Shown piece after piece: positions 18,244 through 27,431 of a stretch of DNA of 64,000 nt (its first letter is position 1; each line of letters opens with the position of its first letter). The DNA comes from Clavibacter zhangzhiyongii (GTDB lineage Bacteria; Actinomycetota; Actinomycetes; Actinomycetales; Microbacteriaceae): assembly GCF_014775655.1 (NCBI RefSeq), contig NZ_CP061274.1, positions 2,790,001-2,854,000 of the forward strand, in the 5' to 3' direction. The translations under genes and the position numbers were made by a program. The notes beneath the pieces were generated by a model. It worked only from the letters and a program-made list of their open reading frames with translations. It had not been told where the DNA came from and searched no databases.

Positions 18244-19620
18244 TCAGCCGCGCGACCGCGGGACGAAGCTGCGGGTCTCGGGCTCGAGCGTCATGCCGCC
18301 GCCCGCGCGGATGCGGTCGACCGAGCCGTCGGCGGCGCGCTCGGCCGTGACCTCCTCGCCGACGGATCCGAAGCCCTCGCCCTCCACGATGCGCGCCGAC
18401 GAGTCGCCCGTCGCTGCGAGCACGTCGACGGCGTCGAGGGGGTGCTCGGCCGTCGGGTCGATGCGGAGGAAGCGGTCGCCGACCACCTGGAAGTCCTGCA
18501 CGCCCCACATGTTCGCGAAGCGGCCCGTGAAGGGCGCGTCGACGGCGGCGCGCTCCGCGTCGGTGGCGGCGGAGTCGGCCAGCAGCAGCTCGAGCACGCC
18601 CGTGCTGAGCGCAGCCGCGGGGCCGTCGATCGCGTTCGTGAGGACGCTGACCGCCCAGCCGCTCACCGGATTCACCGCCGTGCGCGTGATGTGGCCGGGG
18701 TACCCGCCCGAGTGGCCGAGCACGGTGGCCTCGTGCGCGCCGGATCCGACGCGCTCGACGATGAGGCCGTAGCCGTAGCGGCGGGGACCGGCCGGGTCCT
18801 GGCCGGTGGCGAAACGCGGACGCTGCTGGATCCGCTTCGACGCGTCGGTCAGGAGCCGCTCGTCGCCGGGCAGCACGAGCGCGGAGAAGAACGCGACCAG
18901 CTCGGCCGCGGTGCTCGTGACGCCGGTCGCCGCGGCCATCGCCTGCGTGTCGACGTGCGGGAGGACGCTGCGCTCGCGCGAGGTGCGGAGCGAGGTGGAG
19001 GCCGCCGCGTACTCGCCCGCGCGCTCCGGCAGGTACTCGGCGGCGGTGTCGCGGAGCCCGAGCGGGGCGATGATCCGGTCGGCCAGGTAGTCGGCGAAGG
19101 ACAGGCCGGACGCCGCCTCGACGACGAGCCCGAGCAGCGCGTAGCCGACGTTCGAGTAGTTGAACGCGGTGTCGGGCGCGACCTTGGCGACGCCGGGCGC
19201 GGTCGCCATCGCGAGCAGGTGGCGGCGGTCGGGGAACGGGCCGGCGTGCTGCCAGTGGTCGCCGTCGGGCCCGTCGCGGAGCACGCCCGCGCCGTGCTCG
19301 AGGAGGGCGGCGACCGTGACGTCGGCCAGCTCGGATCCGGCCAGCTCCGGCACGTGCAGCGCGAGCCGGTCGTCGAGGCGGAGGGCGCCGCGCTCGGCGA
19401 GCTGGAGGATCGCGGTGGCCGTGAAGGACTTGGAGTGGGACGCCACCCGGAACAGGTGCGCGGGGGTGAGCGGCGCCTCGGTGGTGGGATCCGCGACGCC
19501 GTACGCCTCCGACAGCACGACCTCGCCGTGCCGGGCGATCGCGACCTGCGCGCCGGGAACGCGGGTCTGCCAGACCCGGAGGTCGAGCCAGGTGCGGACG
19601 TAGTCGAGGATCTCGGTCAT
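18244..19620 (-). CDS. Serine hydrolase, beta-lactamase (class C/esterase) fold
   Basis: The 458-residue protein is a penicillin-binding-protein-like hydrolase. The nucleophile motif is S61-H-S-K64 (RVASHSKSF), the second motif is Y155-S-N157, and HSGGYPGH stands where the KTG motif would be. A C-terminal domain of about 130 residues resembles the lipocalin-like extension of esterase/D-aminopeptidase members. No signal peptide is visible, so it is probably cytosolic. Substrate may be an ester or peptide; antibiotic hydrolysis is not implied. Confidence 0.85.
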   Translation of the reverse strand: MTEILDYVRTWLDLRVWQTRVPGAQVAIARHGEVVLSEAYGVADPTTEAPLTPAHLFRVASHSKSFTATAILQLAERGALRLDDRLALHVPELAGSELADVTVAALLEHGAGVLRDGPDGDHWQHAGPFPDRRHLLAMATAPGVAKVAPDTAFNYSNVGYALLGLVVEAASGLSFADYLADRIIAPLGLRDTAAEYLPERAGEYAAASTSLRTSRERSVLPHVDTQAMAAATGVTSTAAELVAFFSALVLPGDERLLTDASKRIQQRPRFATGQDPAGPRRYGYGLIVERVGSGAHEATVLGHSGGYPGHITRTAVNPVSGWAVSVLTNAIDGPAAALSTGVLELLLADSAATDAERAAVDAPFTGRFANMWGVQDFQVVGDRFLRIDPTAEHPLDAVDVLAATGDSSARIVEGEGFGSVGEEVTAERAADGSVDRIRAGGGMTLEPETRSFVPRSRG

Positions 19621-19762
19621 GGCGGGGCTCCGGCTCGTGTCGGTGACGGGGTACGCGGGGATGCGCGACCGCGCGGCACGGGCGGCGGACCGCCGACCTC
19701 CGGGACCGCGGGTCGCCCGTCGGACACTACGCGAGTCCCCGGCGCCGACCGGGGATCCGCCC

Positions 19763-20221
19763 TCAGCGGGCGTGCCAGCCGCGGTAGTACTCGTAGGTCC
19801 AGCCGACGAGCGCGATGACGAGCAGGATCGCGCCGAACAGGGCGATCCAGATCCCCACCGCGAGCCCGAGGAACACGAGCGCGCCGCCGCCCGCCAGGGT
19901 GATGGGCCACCAGCTGTGCGGGGAGAAGAAGCCGAGCTCGGGGTCGCCGTCGTCGACGTTCGCGCTCTCGACGTCCTGGGGCAGCTCGCCCGACTGCGCC
20001 CGGTGGACGCGCTGCAGGAAGAACCCGATGAGGGCCGCGAAGGCCGCGGACAGGAACAGCGCGGTCGTGCCGACCCACTCCACCGTCGACGCGCCCTCGC
20101 CGCTGTTCGGGTCGGTGTTCAGGCCCTGCGCCTCGTAGGCGATGTTCCACACGACGTAGGCGACGGCGGCGACCACGAAGAACGAGGCCAGGACGAACAT
20201 CAGTCGGACGTTGGCGCGCAT
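19763..20221 (-). CDS. ctaF: Cytochrome c oxidase subunit IV, actinobacterial type
   Basis: The 152-residue membrane protein matches actinobacterial CtaF, a small subunit of the aa3 oxidase. It has two N-terminal transmembrane helices, an acidic loop, the typical PELGFFSPHSWWPI segment (about 95-108), two more helices and the ending YEYYRGWHAR. ctaF usually lies with ctaC and ctaD; here no other oxidase gene is nearby, so this is an isolated copy or the family was split in this genome. Confidence 0.88.
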   Translation of the reverse strand: MRANVRLMFVLASFFVVAAVAYVVWNIAYEAQGLNTDPNSGEGASTVEWVGTTALFLSAAFAALIGFFLQRVHRAQSGELPQDVESANVDDGDPELGFFSPHSWWPITLAGGGALVFLGLAVGIWIALFGAILLVIALVGWTYEYYRGWHAR

Positions 20222-20367
20222 GGTCCCCCTCGGATCGGTCGGCGTGCGTCGATCGCACTCCGATAGGGCGGGGGCGCCCAGGTGCTTGACCTCGGCGGGC
20301 CGGGTGCGCTATCCGACGACCCGACCGAGGGCCGCGGTCCGCGGCCCGCGGTCCGCGATCCCCGACT

Positions 20368-20547
20368 TCAGTCGTCGGCGCCGCACACCGCCTCGAGGAT
20401 GGGCCGGGCCGCGGACTCCGCCGCCTCGTGGGAGGGGTACGGGCCGTCCTCCGGCATGCCGTCGAAGCCCTACAGGTCGAACGGGTGGCGCACGAAGAAG
20501 GCGGGACCGGCGTCGCCGCGCTCGGTGGTGATGGTCACGTCGGACAT
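20368..20547 (-). pseudogene. Small conserved-looking gene interrupted by in-frame TAG
   Basis: From an ATG with a strong GGGGGAGG ribosome site, a 60-codon frame runs to a TGA, but codon 26 is TAG (20470-20472). The two halves read MSDVTITTERGDAGPAFFV... then GFDGMPEDGPYPSHEAA.... Both keep the strong G/C third-position bias of real genes, and the junction HPFDL-stop-GFDG suggests one lost codon, perhaps Tyr. This is either a nonsense mutation or a sequencing error. Product unknown. It lies downstream of the nitroreductase gene on the same strand. Confidence 0.55.
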
Positions 20548-20609
20548 GCGGGCCTCCCCCGACGGCTCCGCCGACCCGGGGGTCGACGGCCGCGTGCGTG
20601 CGGGTGGGA

Positions 20610-21218
20610 CTACTCGCGGACGAGCACCAGCTCGGAGAGCGGCAGGCGCGTGCGCGGCAGGGTCTCGCGCTCGGCGAGCGGGCCCTCGAGCGCGTCGGCG
20701 GGCGCGACCGTGCCGACGGCCGTGACGGTGAGCGGCTGGAGGTTCTCGGGCAGGTCGAACGCGGCGGACAGCTTGTCGAACTCGACGCCGGCCATCTGGT
20801 GCGTGTGGAGGCCCTCGGCCTGCGCCTGCACGGAGAGGTGGGCGACGGCCTGGCCGAGGTCGTACGCGGCGTAGGGGCGCTTCTCGCCCTCGACCGTGGA
20901 GGTCTCGGCGATGGCGACGATCAGCGCGGAGGCGTGCACGGCCCACGCGGCGTTGAAGCCGACGAGCGCGTCGACGATGGTGTCGAAGGCGTGCGTGCCG
21001 CGGCGGGCGACGATGAAGCGGCGCGGCTGCTGGTTGCTGCCGGACGGCGCCCAGCGGGCGGCCTCGAGGAGCGCGTCGAGCTGCTGGTCGGAGACGGTGG
21101 CGTCCCGGTCGAAGGAGCGGGGGCTCCAGCGGGCGTCGAGCTCGCGCACGATCGGCACGGACGTGTCGGCGGTGCGCTCGGTGGAGGCGGGGGTGGTGGT
21201 GCTCTCGGTGAGGGTCAT
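20610..21218 (-). CDS. Nitroreductase family protein (FMN-dependent)
   Basis: About 202 residues with the nitroreductase fold. RWSPRSFD near the start and LLEAARWAPSGSNQQPRRF (about 50-70) form the FMN phosphate and isoalloxazine contacts. A central helix with YDLGQAVAHLSVQAQAEGL and a Gly/Val-rich C-terminal strand follow. These enzymes reduce nitro compounds, quinones or related substrates with NAD(P)H. I take the ATG at 21218 (MTLTESTTT), because the open frame upstream to 21278 is not family-like. Confidence 0.88.
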   Translation of the reverse strand: MTLTESTTTPASTERTADTSVPIVRELDARWSPRSFDRDATVSDQQLDALLEAARWAPSGSNQQPRRFIVARRGTHAFDTIVDALVGFNAAWAVHASALIVAIAETSTVEGEKRPYAAYDLGQAVAHLSVQAQAEGLHTHQMAGVEFDKLSAAFDLPENLQPLTVTAVGTVAPADALEGPLAERETLPRTRLPLSELVLVRE

Positions 21219-21336
21219 GCGACGGTCCTTCGGTCGGTGGTCGGGGATCGGCACGCCGTCGGGCCTCGCGGTGCACAAGGCGGGACGCGGCCCGGCTATT
21301 CCTGCGTGACGCCGGGCCGCCGGGCCGCGTCCTGCC

Positions 21337-22437
21337 TCACGGGGCGGGCTGGTCCGCCAGCGGGTGCCGCACGTCCTCGAAGAGGCCGGACTCCGCGGAT
21401 CGGCCGGCCGCCTCCATCAGGGCGAGGCTGCCGAGGTTGTCGCGGCCGCTCGTCTCGGGCGGCGGGCCGCCGAGGATCGAGAGGGCGAAGGCGCGCAGGC
21501 CCGCGGCGCGGCCCTTCAGCGGGAGGGTCTCGAGGTCGAGCTCGCGCTCGGCGCCGGCGGCGTCGCGGATCCCGACCCGGTCGGCCGAGACGCCCTCGCC
21601 GCGGCTCGTGAAGGTCAGCTCGCCCTCCTCGCCCGAGATGCGCCACTCGCCCGCCCACGGCGTCGCGGGTCCGCGGTGCAGCCAGCTGCCGCGGTAGTCG
21701 ACGACGAGGCCGCCCTCCAGCTCGATGACCATGCTCGCGACCGCGGCGTCGCGGTAGTGGCTGAACGACGGCCGGCTGGTGCGGGCGAACACGCGCACGG
21801 CCTCGCGGCCGGTGACCATGCGGATCAGGTCGAAGTGGTGGATCGCCATGTCGTTGATGATCGGCTGCGGGAACCGGTAGTGCGGGTAGTCGTCGGGCTC
21901 GTCGTTGTCCCACTGGCGGAAGTCGATCTCGATGGTCGCGACCTCGCCGAGCGCGTCGGCCGCGAGCAGCTCGCGCACGCGGCGCGGCGCCGGGTACCAG
22001 CGGTAGTTCTGGCTGACCTGCACGATGAGCCCCAGCTCCTCGCCGCGCCGCACCACCTCGGCGGCCTCCACGGTCGAGTTCGCGAACGGCTTCTCGACGA
22101 TCACGTGCTTGCCCGCGGCGAGCGCCTCCAGCGCGAGCGGCGCGTGGGTGACGGCGGGCGCGGTGATGATGACGGCGTCCGCCTCCACCGCGGCGAGCGC
22201 GTCGGCGAGCGACGCGAAGGCGGCGGATGCGGGCAGGCCGAGCAGCGCGCGGACCTCCTCGCGGGTGGGCTCGCTCGGATCCACGATCGCGGCGACCTCG
22301 ACCTCGGCCACCTGCGGCACGGCGTTGCGCGCCCAGTCGCCGCCCCAGCCGCCGAGGCCGACGTGGATCACGCGGACGCGCGGGCCGTCGTAGGCGGGCG
22401 CGGCGGGCACGGCGGGCGTCGCCTTCGCGGCGCTCAT
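21337..22437 (-). CDS. Gfo/Idh/MocA family oxidoreductase
   Basis: The 366-residue NAD(P)-dependent sugar dehydrogenase has an N-terminal Rossmann motif [14 protein letters not shown], then the family motif VEKPFANS (about residues 119-126). The mixed beta-sheet substrate domain carries the [11 protein letters not shown] active-site helix with its catalytic His. Its ATG overlaps the stop of the upstream ThuA-like gene by 4 nt, so the two are co-translated. Together they point to oxidation of an unusual sugar or glycoside. Confidence 0.9.
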   Translation of the reverse strand: MSAAKATPAVPAAPAYDGPRVRVIHVGLGGWGGDWARNAVPQVAEVEVAAIVDPSEPTREEVRALLGLPASAAFASLADALAAVEADAVIITAPAVTHAPLALEALAAGKHVIVEKPFANSTVEAAEVVRRGEELGLIVQVSQNYRWYPAPRRVRELLAADALGEVATIEIDFRQWDNDEPDDYPHYRFPQPIINDMAIHHFDLIRMVTGREAVRVFARTSRPSFSHYRDAAVASMVIELEGGLVVDYRGSWLHRGPATPWAGEWRISGEEGELTFTSRGEGVSADRVGIRDAAGAERELDLETLPLKGRAAGLRAFALSILGGPPPETSGRDNLGSLALMEAAGRSAESGLFEDVRHPLADQPAP

Positions 22438-23165
22438 CGGGCGAGGAACCAGTCGCGCGGGTGCTGGTCGGCCGTGAGGTCGGCGCGGCCCTGCGTGGGC
22501 GCGACCCAGCGCGCGGCGTTCGCGAGCACGCGGCGGATGTCGGGGTGGTGGTACACGGGGTACTCCTGATCCCCGGGCGAGAAGTAGAAGACGCGGCCGC
22601 GGCCGCGGTGGTACGCGACGCCCGAGCGGAAGACCTCGCCGCCCGCGAAGGTGGAGAGGAACACCTCCTCGTCGGGGCGCGGGATGTCGAACTGCTCGCC
22701 GTACATCTCCTGCCGGTCGATGACGATCGGGTGCGGGATGCCCTCGGCGATCGGGTGCTGCGGCGCGATGGTCCAGACGAGCTCGCGCTCGCCGTCGTTC
22801 CGCCACTTGAGCGAGCACGTCGTGCCCATGAGGCGCGTGAACACCTTCGAGTAGTGGCCGGAGTGCAGGACCACGAGGCCCATGCCCGCGTGGACGTGGC
22901 GGATCACGCGCTCGACGACCTCGTCGGACACCTCGCCGTGGGCCACGTGGCCCCACCAGTACAGGACGTCCGTGGCGGCGAGGCGCTCCTCGGTGAGGCC
23001 GTGCTCCGGATCCTGCAGCGTGGCGGTGCTCACGGACGCGTCGTCGCCCAGCAGCTCGCGGAGGCCGTCGGCGACGACGGCGTGGATCCCGTCCGGGTAG
23101 TGCGACAGGACGGTCGCGTCGCCCCTGCTCTCGTGCACGTTCTCGTTCCAGACGACGATGTCCAT
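22434..23165 (-). CDS. ThuA-like domain protein (class I glutamine amidotransferase-like fold)
   Basis: The 243-residue protein has the ThuA fold associated with trehalose and related disaccharide use. It begins [10 protein letters not shown], has [15 protein letters not shown] and [13 protein letters not shown] in the middle, and ends with a [19 protein letters not shown] segment that carries conserved His residues. It is the first gene of a two-gene unit with the Gfo/Idh oxidoreductase and is divergent from the sugar isomerase gene. The biochemical role of ThuA proteins is not settled. Confidence 0.88.
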   Translation of the reverse strand: MDIVVWNENVHESRGDATVLSHYPDGIHAVVADGLRELLGDDASVSTATLQDPEHGLTEERLAATDVLYWWGHVAHGEVSDEVVERVIRHVHAGMGLVVLHSGHYSKVFTRLMGTTCSLKWRNDGERELVWTIAPQHPIAEGIPHPIVIDRQEMYGEQFDIPRPDEEVFLSTFAGGEVFRSGVAYHRGRGRVFYFSPGDQEYPVYHHPDIRRVLANAARWVAPTQGRADLTADQHPRDWFLAR

Positions 23166-23339
23166 GGCGCTCCTCGTTCGGCGGTGATCGGGGGATCGGG
23201 CGTGCGCCGCACGGGTCGGGCCCGAGATCGGCCGGACGCGGCGGCATGCCCGCGCCTACGATCGTACGCATGCCCCGCGCCGATGCGGGCGACCCGGAGG
23301 ACGCATGGACGCCATCGCCGACGACCACGGAGCGATCCG

Positions 23340-24158
23340 ATGACCGGCCCCACCGACAAGGCCGTGCACGCCTGGTCCCTCGACGGGACGCTCGGGCATC
23401 CCCGCGTCCCCGGCCCGGACGGATCCGGCTCCGTCACCCGCGCCGCCGGTGCCCTCGACCTCCTCGACCTGCCCGCCGAGCTCGCCCGCCGCGGATACCG
23501 GGCCGTGCAGCTCGCCCACTTCCAGCTGCCCACGCGCGACGCCTCCTACCTCGAGGAGCTGCGGTCGTCGCTCGAGACGGCGGGCATCGTGCTCGACGCG
23601 TTCCTCGTCGACGACGGCGACCTCACGCACCCCACCGACGCCGACCTGCACGAGCGGTGGATCTCCGACCGGCTCGACGACGCCCTCGCCCTCGGCGCGC
23701 ACCACGCCCGCGTCGGCGCCGGCCGCAGCGCGCCCACCCCGGAGCTGATCGCGTCGAGCGCCCGGCGCATGTCCCGGCTCGCGGACGCGCACCCGGGCCT
23801 CCAGCTGGTCGTCGAGAACTGGCGCGAGATGATGCCCGACGCGGACTCCGTGCTCGCGCTCCTGGCCGACGCCGGCGACATCCGCGTGCTCGTCGACCTC
23901 GGCAACTGGACCATGCCCGACAAGCACGAGCAGCTCGCCCGCATCGCGCCGCACGCGGTCACCTGCCACGCCAAGGCCCACCGCCACGACGACGGCCGCC
24001 TCGACGACGTCGACTACGCCCGCTCCCTCCGCGTGCTCCAGGACGCGGGGTTCACGGGCGCGCTGGCGATGGTCAACGAGTCGAGCCGGCCCGACGGATC
24101 CGACGAGTGGGACGGCCTCGAGGAGGAGTTCGAGGTGGTGCGGCGGGTGTTCGGGTGA
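23340..24158 (+). CDS. Sugar phosphate isomerase/epimerase (AP endonuclease 2-like TIM barrel)
   Basis: The 272-residue protein is a xylose-isomerase-like TIM barrel. Metal-ligand-type positions are seen as ENWREMMPD (Glu), LVDLGNWTMPD (Asp), CHAKAHRHD (His) and ALAMVNESS (Glu) on successive strands. The ATG at 23340 starts MTGPTDKAV; the longer open frames upstream are not barrel-like. It is divergent from the ThuA/Gfo-Idh pair, a typical set for catabolism of a modified sugar. Confidence 0.82.
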   Translation: MTGPTDKAVHAWSLDGTLGHPRVPGPDGSGSVTRAAGALDLLDLPAELARRGYRAVQLAHFQLPTRDASYLEELRSSLETAGIVLDAFLVDDGDLTHPTDADLHERWISDRLDDALALGAHHARVGAGRSAPTPELIASSARRMSRLADAHPGLQLVVENWREMMPDADSVLALLADAGDIRVLVDLGNWTMPDKHEQLARIAPHAVTCHAKAHRHDDGRLDDVDYARSLRVLQDAGFTGALAMVNESSRPDGSDEWDGLEEEFEVVRRVFG

Positions 24159-24182
24159 GGTGACGCGGCTCCCGCGCCGGCC

Positions 24183-26093
24183 TCAGCGGCCGGGACCACC
24201 CACGGGCTCCTCGTCCGCCGCCACGGCGGCCTTCCGCACCGCGAACTGGGTGCGGTGCAGCTCCTCGTACCGGCCCGCCGCGGCCAGCAGCTCGTCGTGC
24301 GTGCCGCGCTCGACGATGGATCCGTCCTCGACCACGAGGATCATGTCCGCGCTGCGGATCGTGGAGAGGCGGTGGGCGATGACGAGCGCCGTCCGCCCCT
24401 CGAGCGCCTCGCTCAGCGCGGCCTGCACCGCGGCCTCGGAGGTCGAGTCGAGCGCCGCCGTCGCCTCGTCGAGGATGACGACGCGCGGCTGGGCGAGCAG
24501 GAGCCGGGCGATGGTCATGCGCTGGCGCTCGCCGCCGGAGAGCCGGTAGCCGCGCTCCCCCACCATCGTGTCGAGCTGATCCGGGAGGGACCGGACGAGC
24601 GGCTCCAGGCGGGCACGGCGGACGGCGTCCCACACCTCGTCGTCGGTCGCCTCGGGCCGGGCCAGGCGCAGGTTGGACAGGATCGTCTCGTGGAACAGGT
24701 GGCCGTCCTGCGTCACCATGCCGAGGGTGTGCCGCATGGAGGCGGAGGTGACGTCGCGCACGTCCGTCCCCGCGAGGCGCACGGCGCCGCTGTCGACGTC
24801 GTACAGGCGCGCGAGGAGCTGCGCGATCGTGGACTTGCCGGCGCCAGACGTGCCGACGAGGGCGACGGTCTGCCCCGCCTCGATCCGGAACGAGACGCCG
24901 TGCAGCACCTCCTCGCCGCCGCGGGTGTCGAGCGTCGAGACCTCCTCGAGGGAGGCGAGCGACACCTTGTCGGCGGACGGGTAGGCGAAGCGGACGTCGT
25001 CGAACTCGACCGCCACCGGACCCGCGGGCACGGGGACGGCGTCGGGCTTCTCCTGGATGAGCGGCTCGAGGTCCAGCACCTCGAAGACCCGCTCGAAGCT
25101 GACCACCGCGCTCATGATCTCGACCCGGGCGTTCGCGAGGCTGGTGAGCGGCGCGTACAGGCGCGTGAGGAGGAGCGCGAGCGTGACCACCTCGCCGGTG
25201 TCCAGCTGGCCGGCCAGCGCGAGGAAGCCGCCGAGCCCGTAGACGAGGGCGAGCGCGAGGGCGGAGACGAGCATCAGCGCGGTGAAGAAGACGAACTGCA
25301 GCATCGTGCTGCGGACCCCGATGTCGCGGACGCGGGCGGCGCGCACGCGGAACTCCTCGGATTCCTCATCGGGGCGGCCGAACAGCTTGACGAGGGTCGC
25401 GCCGGGCGCCGAGAAGCGCTCGGTCATCTGCGTGCTCATGGCGGAGTTGTGGTCGGCGGCCTCGCGGCGGAGCGCGGCGAGGCGACCGCCCATGCGGCGC
25501 GCGGGGATCAGGAAGATCGGGAGCATGATCACCGCGAGCACGGTCACCAGCCACGAGGTGCTGAGCATGACGGCGAGGGTGAGGATCAGCGCCACGAGGT
25601 TCGTGACCACGCCGGAGAGTGTGCCGCTGAAGGCCTGCTGCGCGCCGATCACGTCGTTGTTGAGGCGGCTCACGAGGGCGCCCGTGCGCGTGCGGGTGAA
25701 GAACGCGATGGGCATCCTCTGCACGTGGTCGAAGACGGCGGTGCGGAGGTCGAGGATCACGCCCTCGCCGATCCGCGCCGAGTACCAGCGCGTGACCAGC
25801 GACACGGCGGCGTCGGCCACGGCCACGAGGGCGATGACGACGGCGAGCCAGGTGATCGTGCCGACCTCGCCCCGGGCGACGATGACGTCGACCACCTGGC
25901 CGGCGAGCACCGGCGTCGCCACGGCGAGGAACGCGCCGACGACGGAGAGCCCGATGAAGACCAGCAGCTTCGACCGGTAGGGCACCGCGAATGCCAGGAT
26001 CCGGCGCACGGACTCCCGGGAGATGCCGTTCCTGCCGTCCCGGGCGCTCGAGATCTTGTAGAGCGAGCTCCAGGCCGCGCCTTCCATGCTCAT
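24183..26093 (-). CDS. ABC exporter, fused membrane and ATPase domains
   Basis: The 636-residue half-transporter has six predicted transmembrane helices in the first 340 residues. The ATPase has Walker A GTSGAGKS, signature LSGGERQRM and Walker B VVILDEATAALD, then an H-loop His in ALVIAHRLS. It would export lipids, drugs or peptides as a homodimer. The start MSMEGAAWSSL at 26093 was chosen; the open frame continues to 26282 but is not membrane-like. No accessory export gene is adjacent. Confidence 0.9.
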   Translation of the reverse strand: MSMEGAAWSSLYKISSARDGRNGISRESVRRILAFAVPYRSKLLVFIGLSVVGAFLAVATPVLAGQVVDVIVARGEVGTITWLAVVIALVAVADAAVSLVTRWYSARIGEGVILDLRTAVFDHVQRMPIAFFTRTRTGALVSRLNNDVIGAQQAFSGTLSGVVTNLVALILTLAVMLSTSWLVTVLAVIMLPIFLIPARRMGGRLAALRREAADHNSAMSTQMTERFSAPGATLVKLFGRPDEESEEFRVRAARVRDIGVRSTMLQFVFFTALMLVSALALALVYGLGGFLALAGQLDTGEVVTLALLLTRLYAPLTSLANARVEIMSAVVSFERVFEVLDLEPLIQEKPDAVPVPAGPVAVEFDDVRFAYPSADKVSLASLEEVSTLDTRGGEEVLHGVSFRIEAGQTVALVGTSGAGKSTIAQLLARLYDVDSGAVRLAGTDVRDVTSASMRHTLGMVTQDGHLFHETILSNLRLARPEATDDEVWDAVRRARLEPLVRSLPDQLDTMVGERGYRLSGGERQRMTIARLLLAQPRVVILDEATAALDSTSEAAVQAALSEALEGRTALVIAHRLSTIRSADMILVVEDGSIVERGTHDELLAAAGRYEELHRTQFAVRKAAVAADEEPVGGPGR

Positions 26094-26502
26094 GGTGGTT
26101 CCTCTCGTGGGCGCCCTGCTCGGGTGATCGGCGGCCGGCCCGGGGTCGGGATGCGCCGTGACGGCGACGAGCCGGGCGGCGTCCCGGGGGACGGCTCGGT
26201 CGGCGACGTCGTCGTGGCCGGATCCGGCGACGGGGCGCGCACCGCTCATCCCGACGATGCCCGCATGCCCATCATGCGCCACGGCCGGCGGCGATCACGC
26301 CGTGCAGGCGATCCGCGACCGGAGGGGACAGGGAGCGGGGCGGCGCGCGAGTCGGCGTCCGTGTCGGCGAGTCGTCCCGCGGAGGACGTAGCCGGCGTCC
26401 GCCTCGCGGACCACGTCGTCGCCGGGAGATGCTCCGCGGCGACCCCCGGGGTCCCCCCTGCGCCCGGCGAGGCCGCGGGGCGGGCGCTCCTAGCGTGACG
26501 AC
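26094..26502. other. Intergenic gap of 409 nt
   Basis: This is the divergent promoter region of the ABC exporter and ferritin-like genes. Several frames are open here only because of high G+C. I see no RNA gene, repeat or convincing operator. A C/G-rich run (CCCCCGGGG near 26445) precedes the ferritin-like gene. Confidence 0.5.
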
Positions 26503-27354
26503 ATGACCTCGAACACACCGACCGCAGCGCACCCCGATCCCCGTCCCGACGCCGCGAGCGGGACGCCCCGCATGGCGACCGCCGTCGACTGGATCGCCCA
26601 CTTCCACGCCAACGCCGACCGGCACCGGACCCCGGAGGAGCTGATCCCGGACGACGCGCCCTCGCCGATGGACGCCCGCACCCGGCGCGCGTTCATCCGC
26701 TCGTTCCAGCGGTTCGCGCTCGGCGAGAGCGGCGACGGCATGCACCTCCTGCGGATGGCGACCGCCGCGGGCGACCCCGCGTACACGCACGCGCTCGCGC
26801 TCCTCGTGCAGGAGGAGCAGAAGCACGTGGCCCTCTTCCTCCGCGCGCTCGACCACCTCGACGCGCCCGCGCTGCCCGCGCACTGGACCGACGCGGCGTT
26901 CACGCGGCTGCGGCACCTCATCGGGCTGCGGACGGAGATCAGCCTGTTCCTCATCGCGGAGACGGTCGCGACGGGCTACTTCCACGCCCTCGCCGACCAC
27001 GCGCCGGATCCCGCTCTCCGGGCGCTCGGGCAGCGGATCGCGGACGACGAGCGCGACCACGTGCGCTTCCAGATCGACCGGCTCCGCACGGGCTTCCGCG
27101 ACACCCCCGCTCCCCTGCGCGCGCTCATCGGCGCGGCCTGGACGGTCGTCGCGGCGGGCGCGGCGATCGTGATCGTGGTCGACCACCGGGCCGCCCTCCG
27201 CGCCTGCGGCGTCGCGCCGCGCGCGTACTGGGGGCAGGGGATGCGCGACTTCGGCGCGGCGGCGCGCTCGGTGCTGGTGGATCCGCGGGCGCCGCTGCTG
27301 GGGCCGGCGGACGCGGGTTCCAGCGGTTCCCCGCGAACCGGAGGTCAGTCGTAG
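26503..27354 (+). CDS. Ferritin-like (four-helix, di-iron-type) protein
   Basis: The 283-residue protein has the helical pattern of the ferritin-like superfamily. VQEEQKHVALFLRA (Glu, Glu-x-x-His), LIAETVATGYFHALAD and ADDERDHVRFQ (Glu-x-x-His) give two ExxH pairs and further carboxylates suited to a di-iron site. A hydrophobic helix, AWTVVAAGAAIVIVV, follows near 210-225, suggesting a membrane-anchored form. It may act as an oxygenase, aldehyde deformylating oxygenase-like protein or iron-handling protein; I cannot choose. Confidence 0.68.
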   Translation: MTSNTPTAAHPDPRPDAASGTPRMATAVDWIAHFHANADRHRTPEELIPDDAPSPMDARTRRAFIRSFQRFALGESGDGMHLLRMATAAGDPAYTHALALLVQEEQKHVALFLRALDHLDAPALPAHWTDAAFTRLRHLIGLRTEISLFLIAETVATGYFHALADHAPDPALRALGQRIADDERDHVRFQIDRLRTGFRDTPAPLRALIGAAWTVVAAGAAIVIVVDHRAALRACGVAPRAYWGQGMRDFGAAARSVLVDPRAPLLGPADAGSSGSPRTGGQS

Positions 27355-27431
27355 CGCATCTCGAGCGTCGCCGGATGAGGAGCCCGACCGGGGTCCTGCG
27401 TCCGCGACCGGCTGTGTATAGCGTCGTCCGG

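Noticed and set aside
18244-19620. Antibiotic-resistance beta-lactamase
   Set aside because: The protein has an SxxK and YxN motif but a C-terminal extension and no signal peptide, which fits an esterase/peptidase-type relative better.
26094-26502. Short frames on both strands between the ABC exporter and ferritin-like genes
   Set aside because: They are Arg/Pro-rich, overlap each other and lack ribosome sites and family resemblance.
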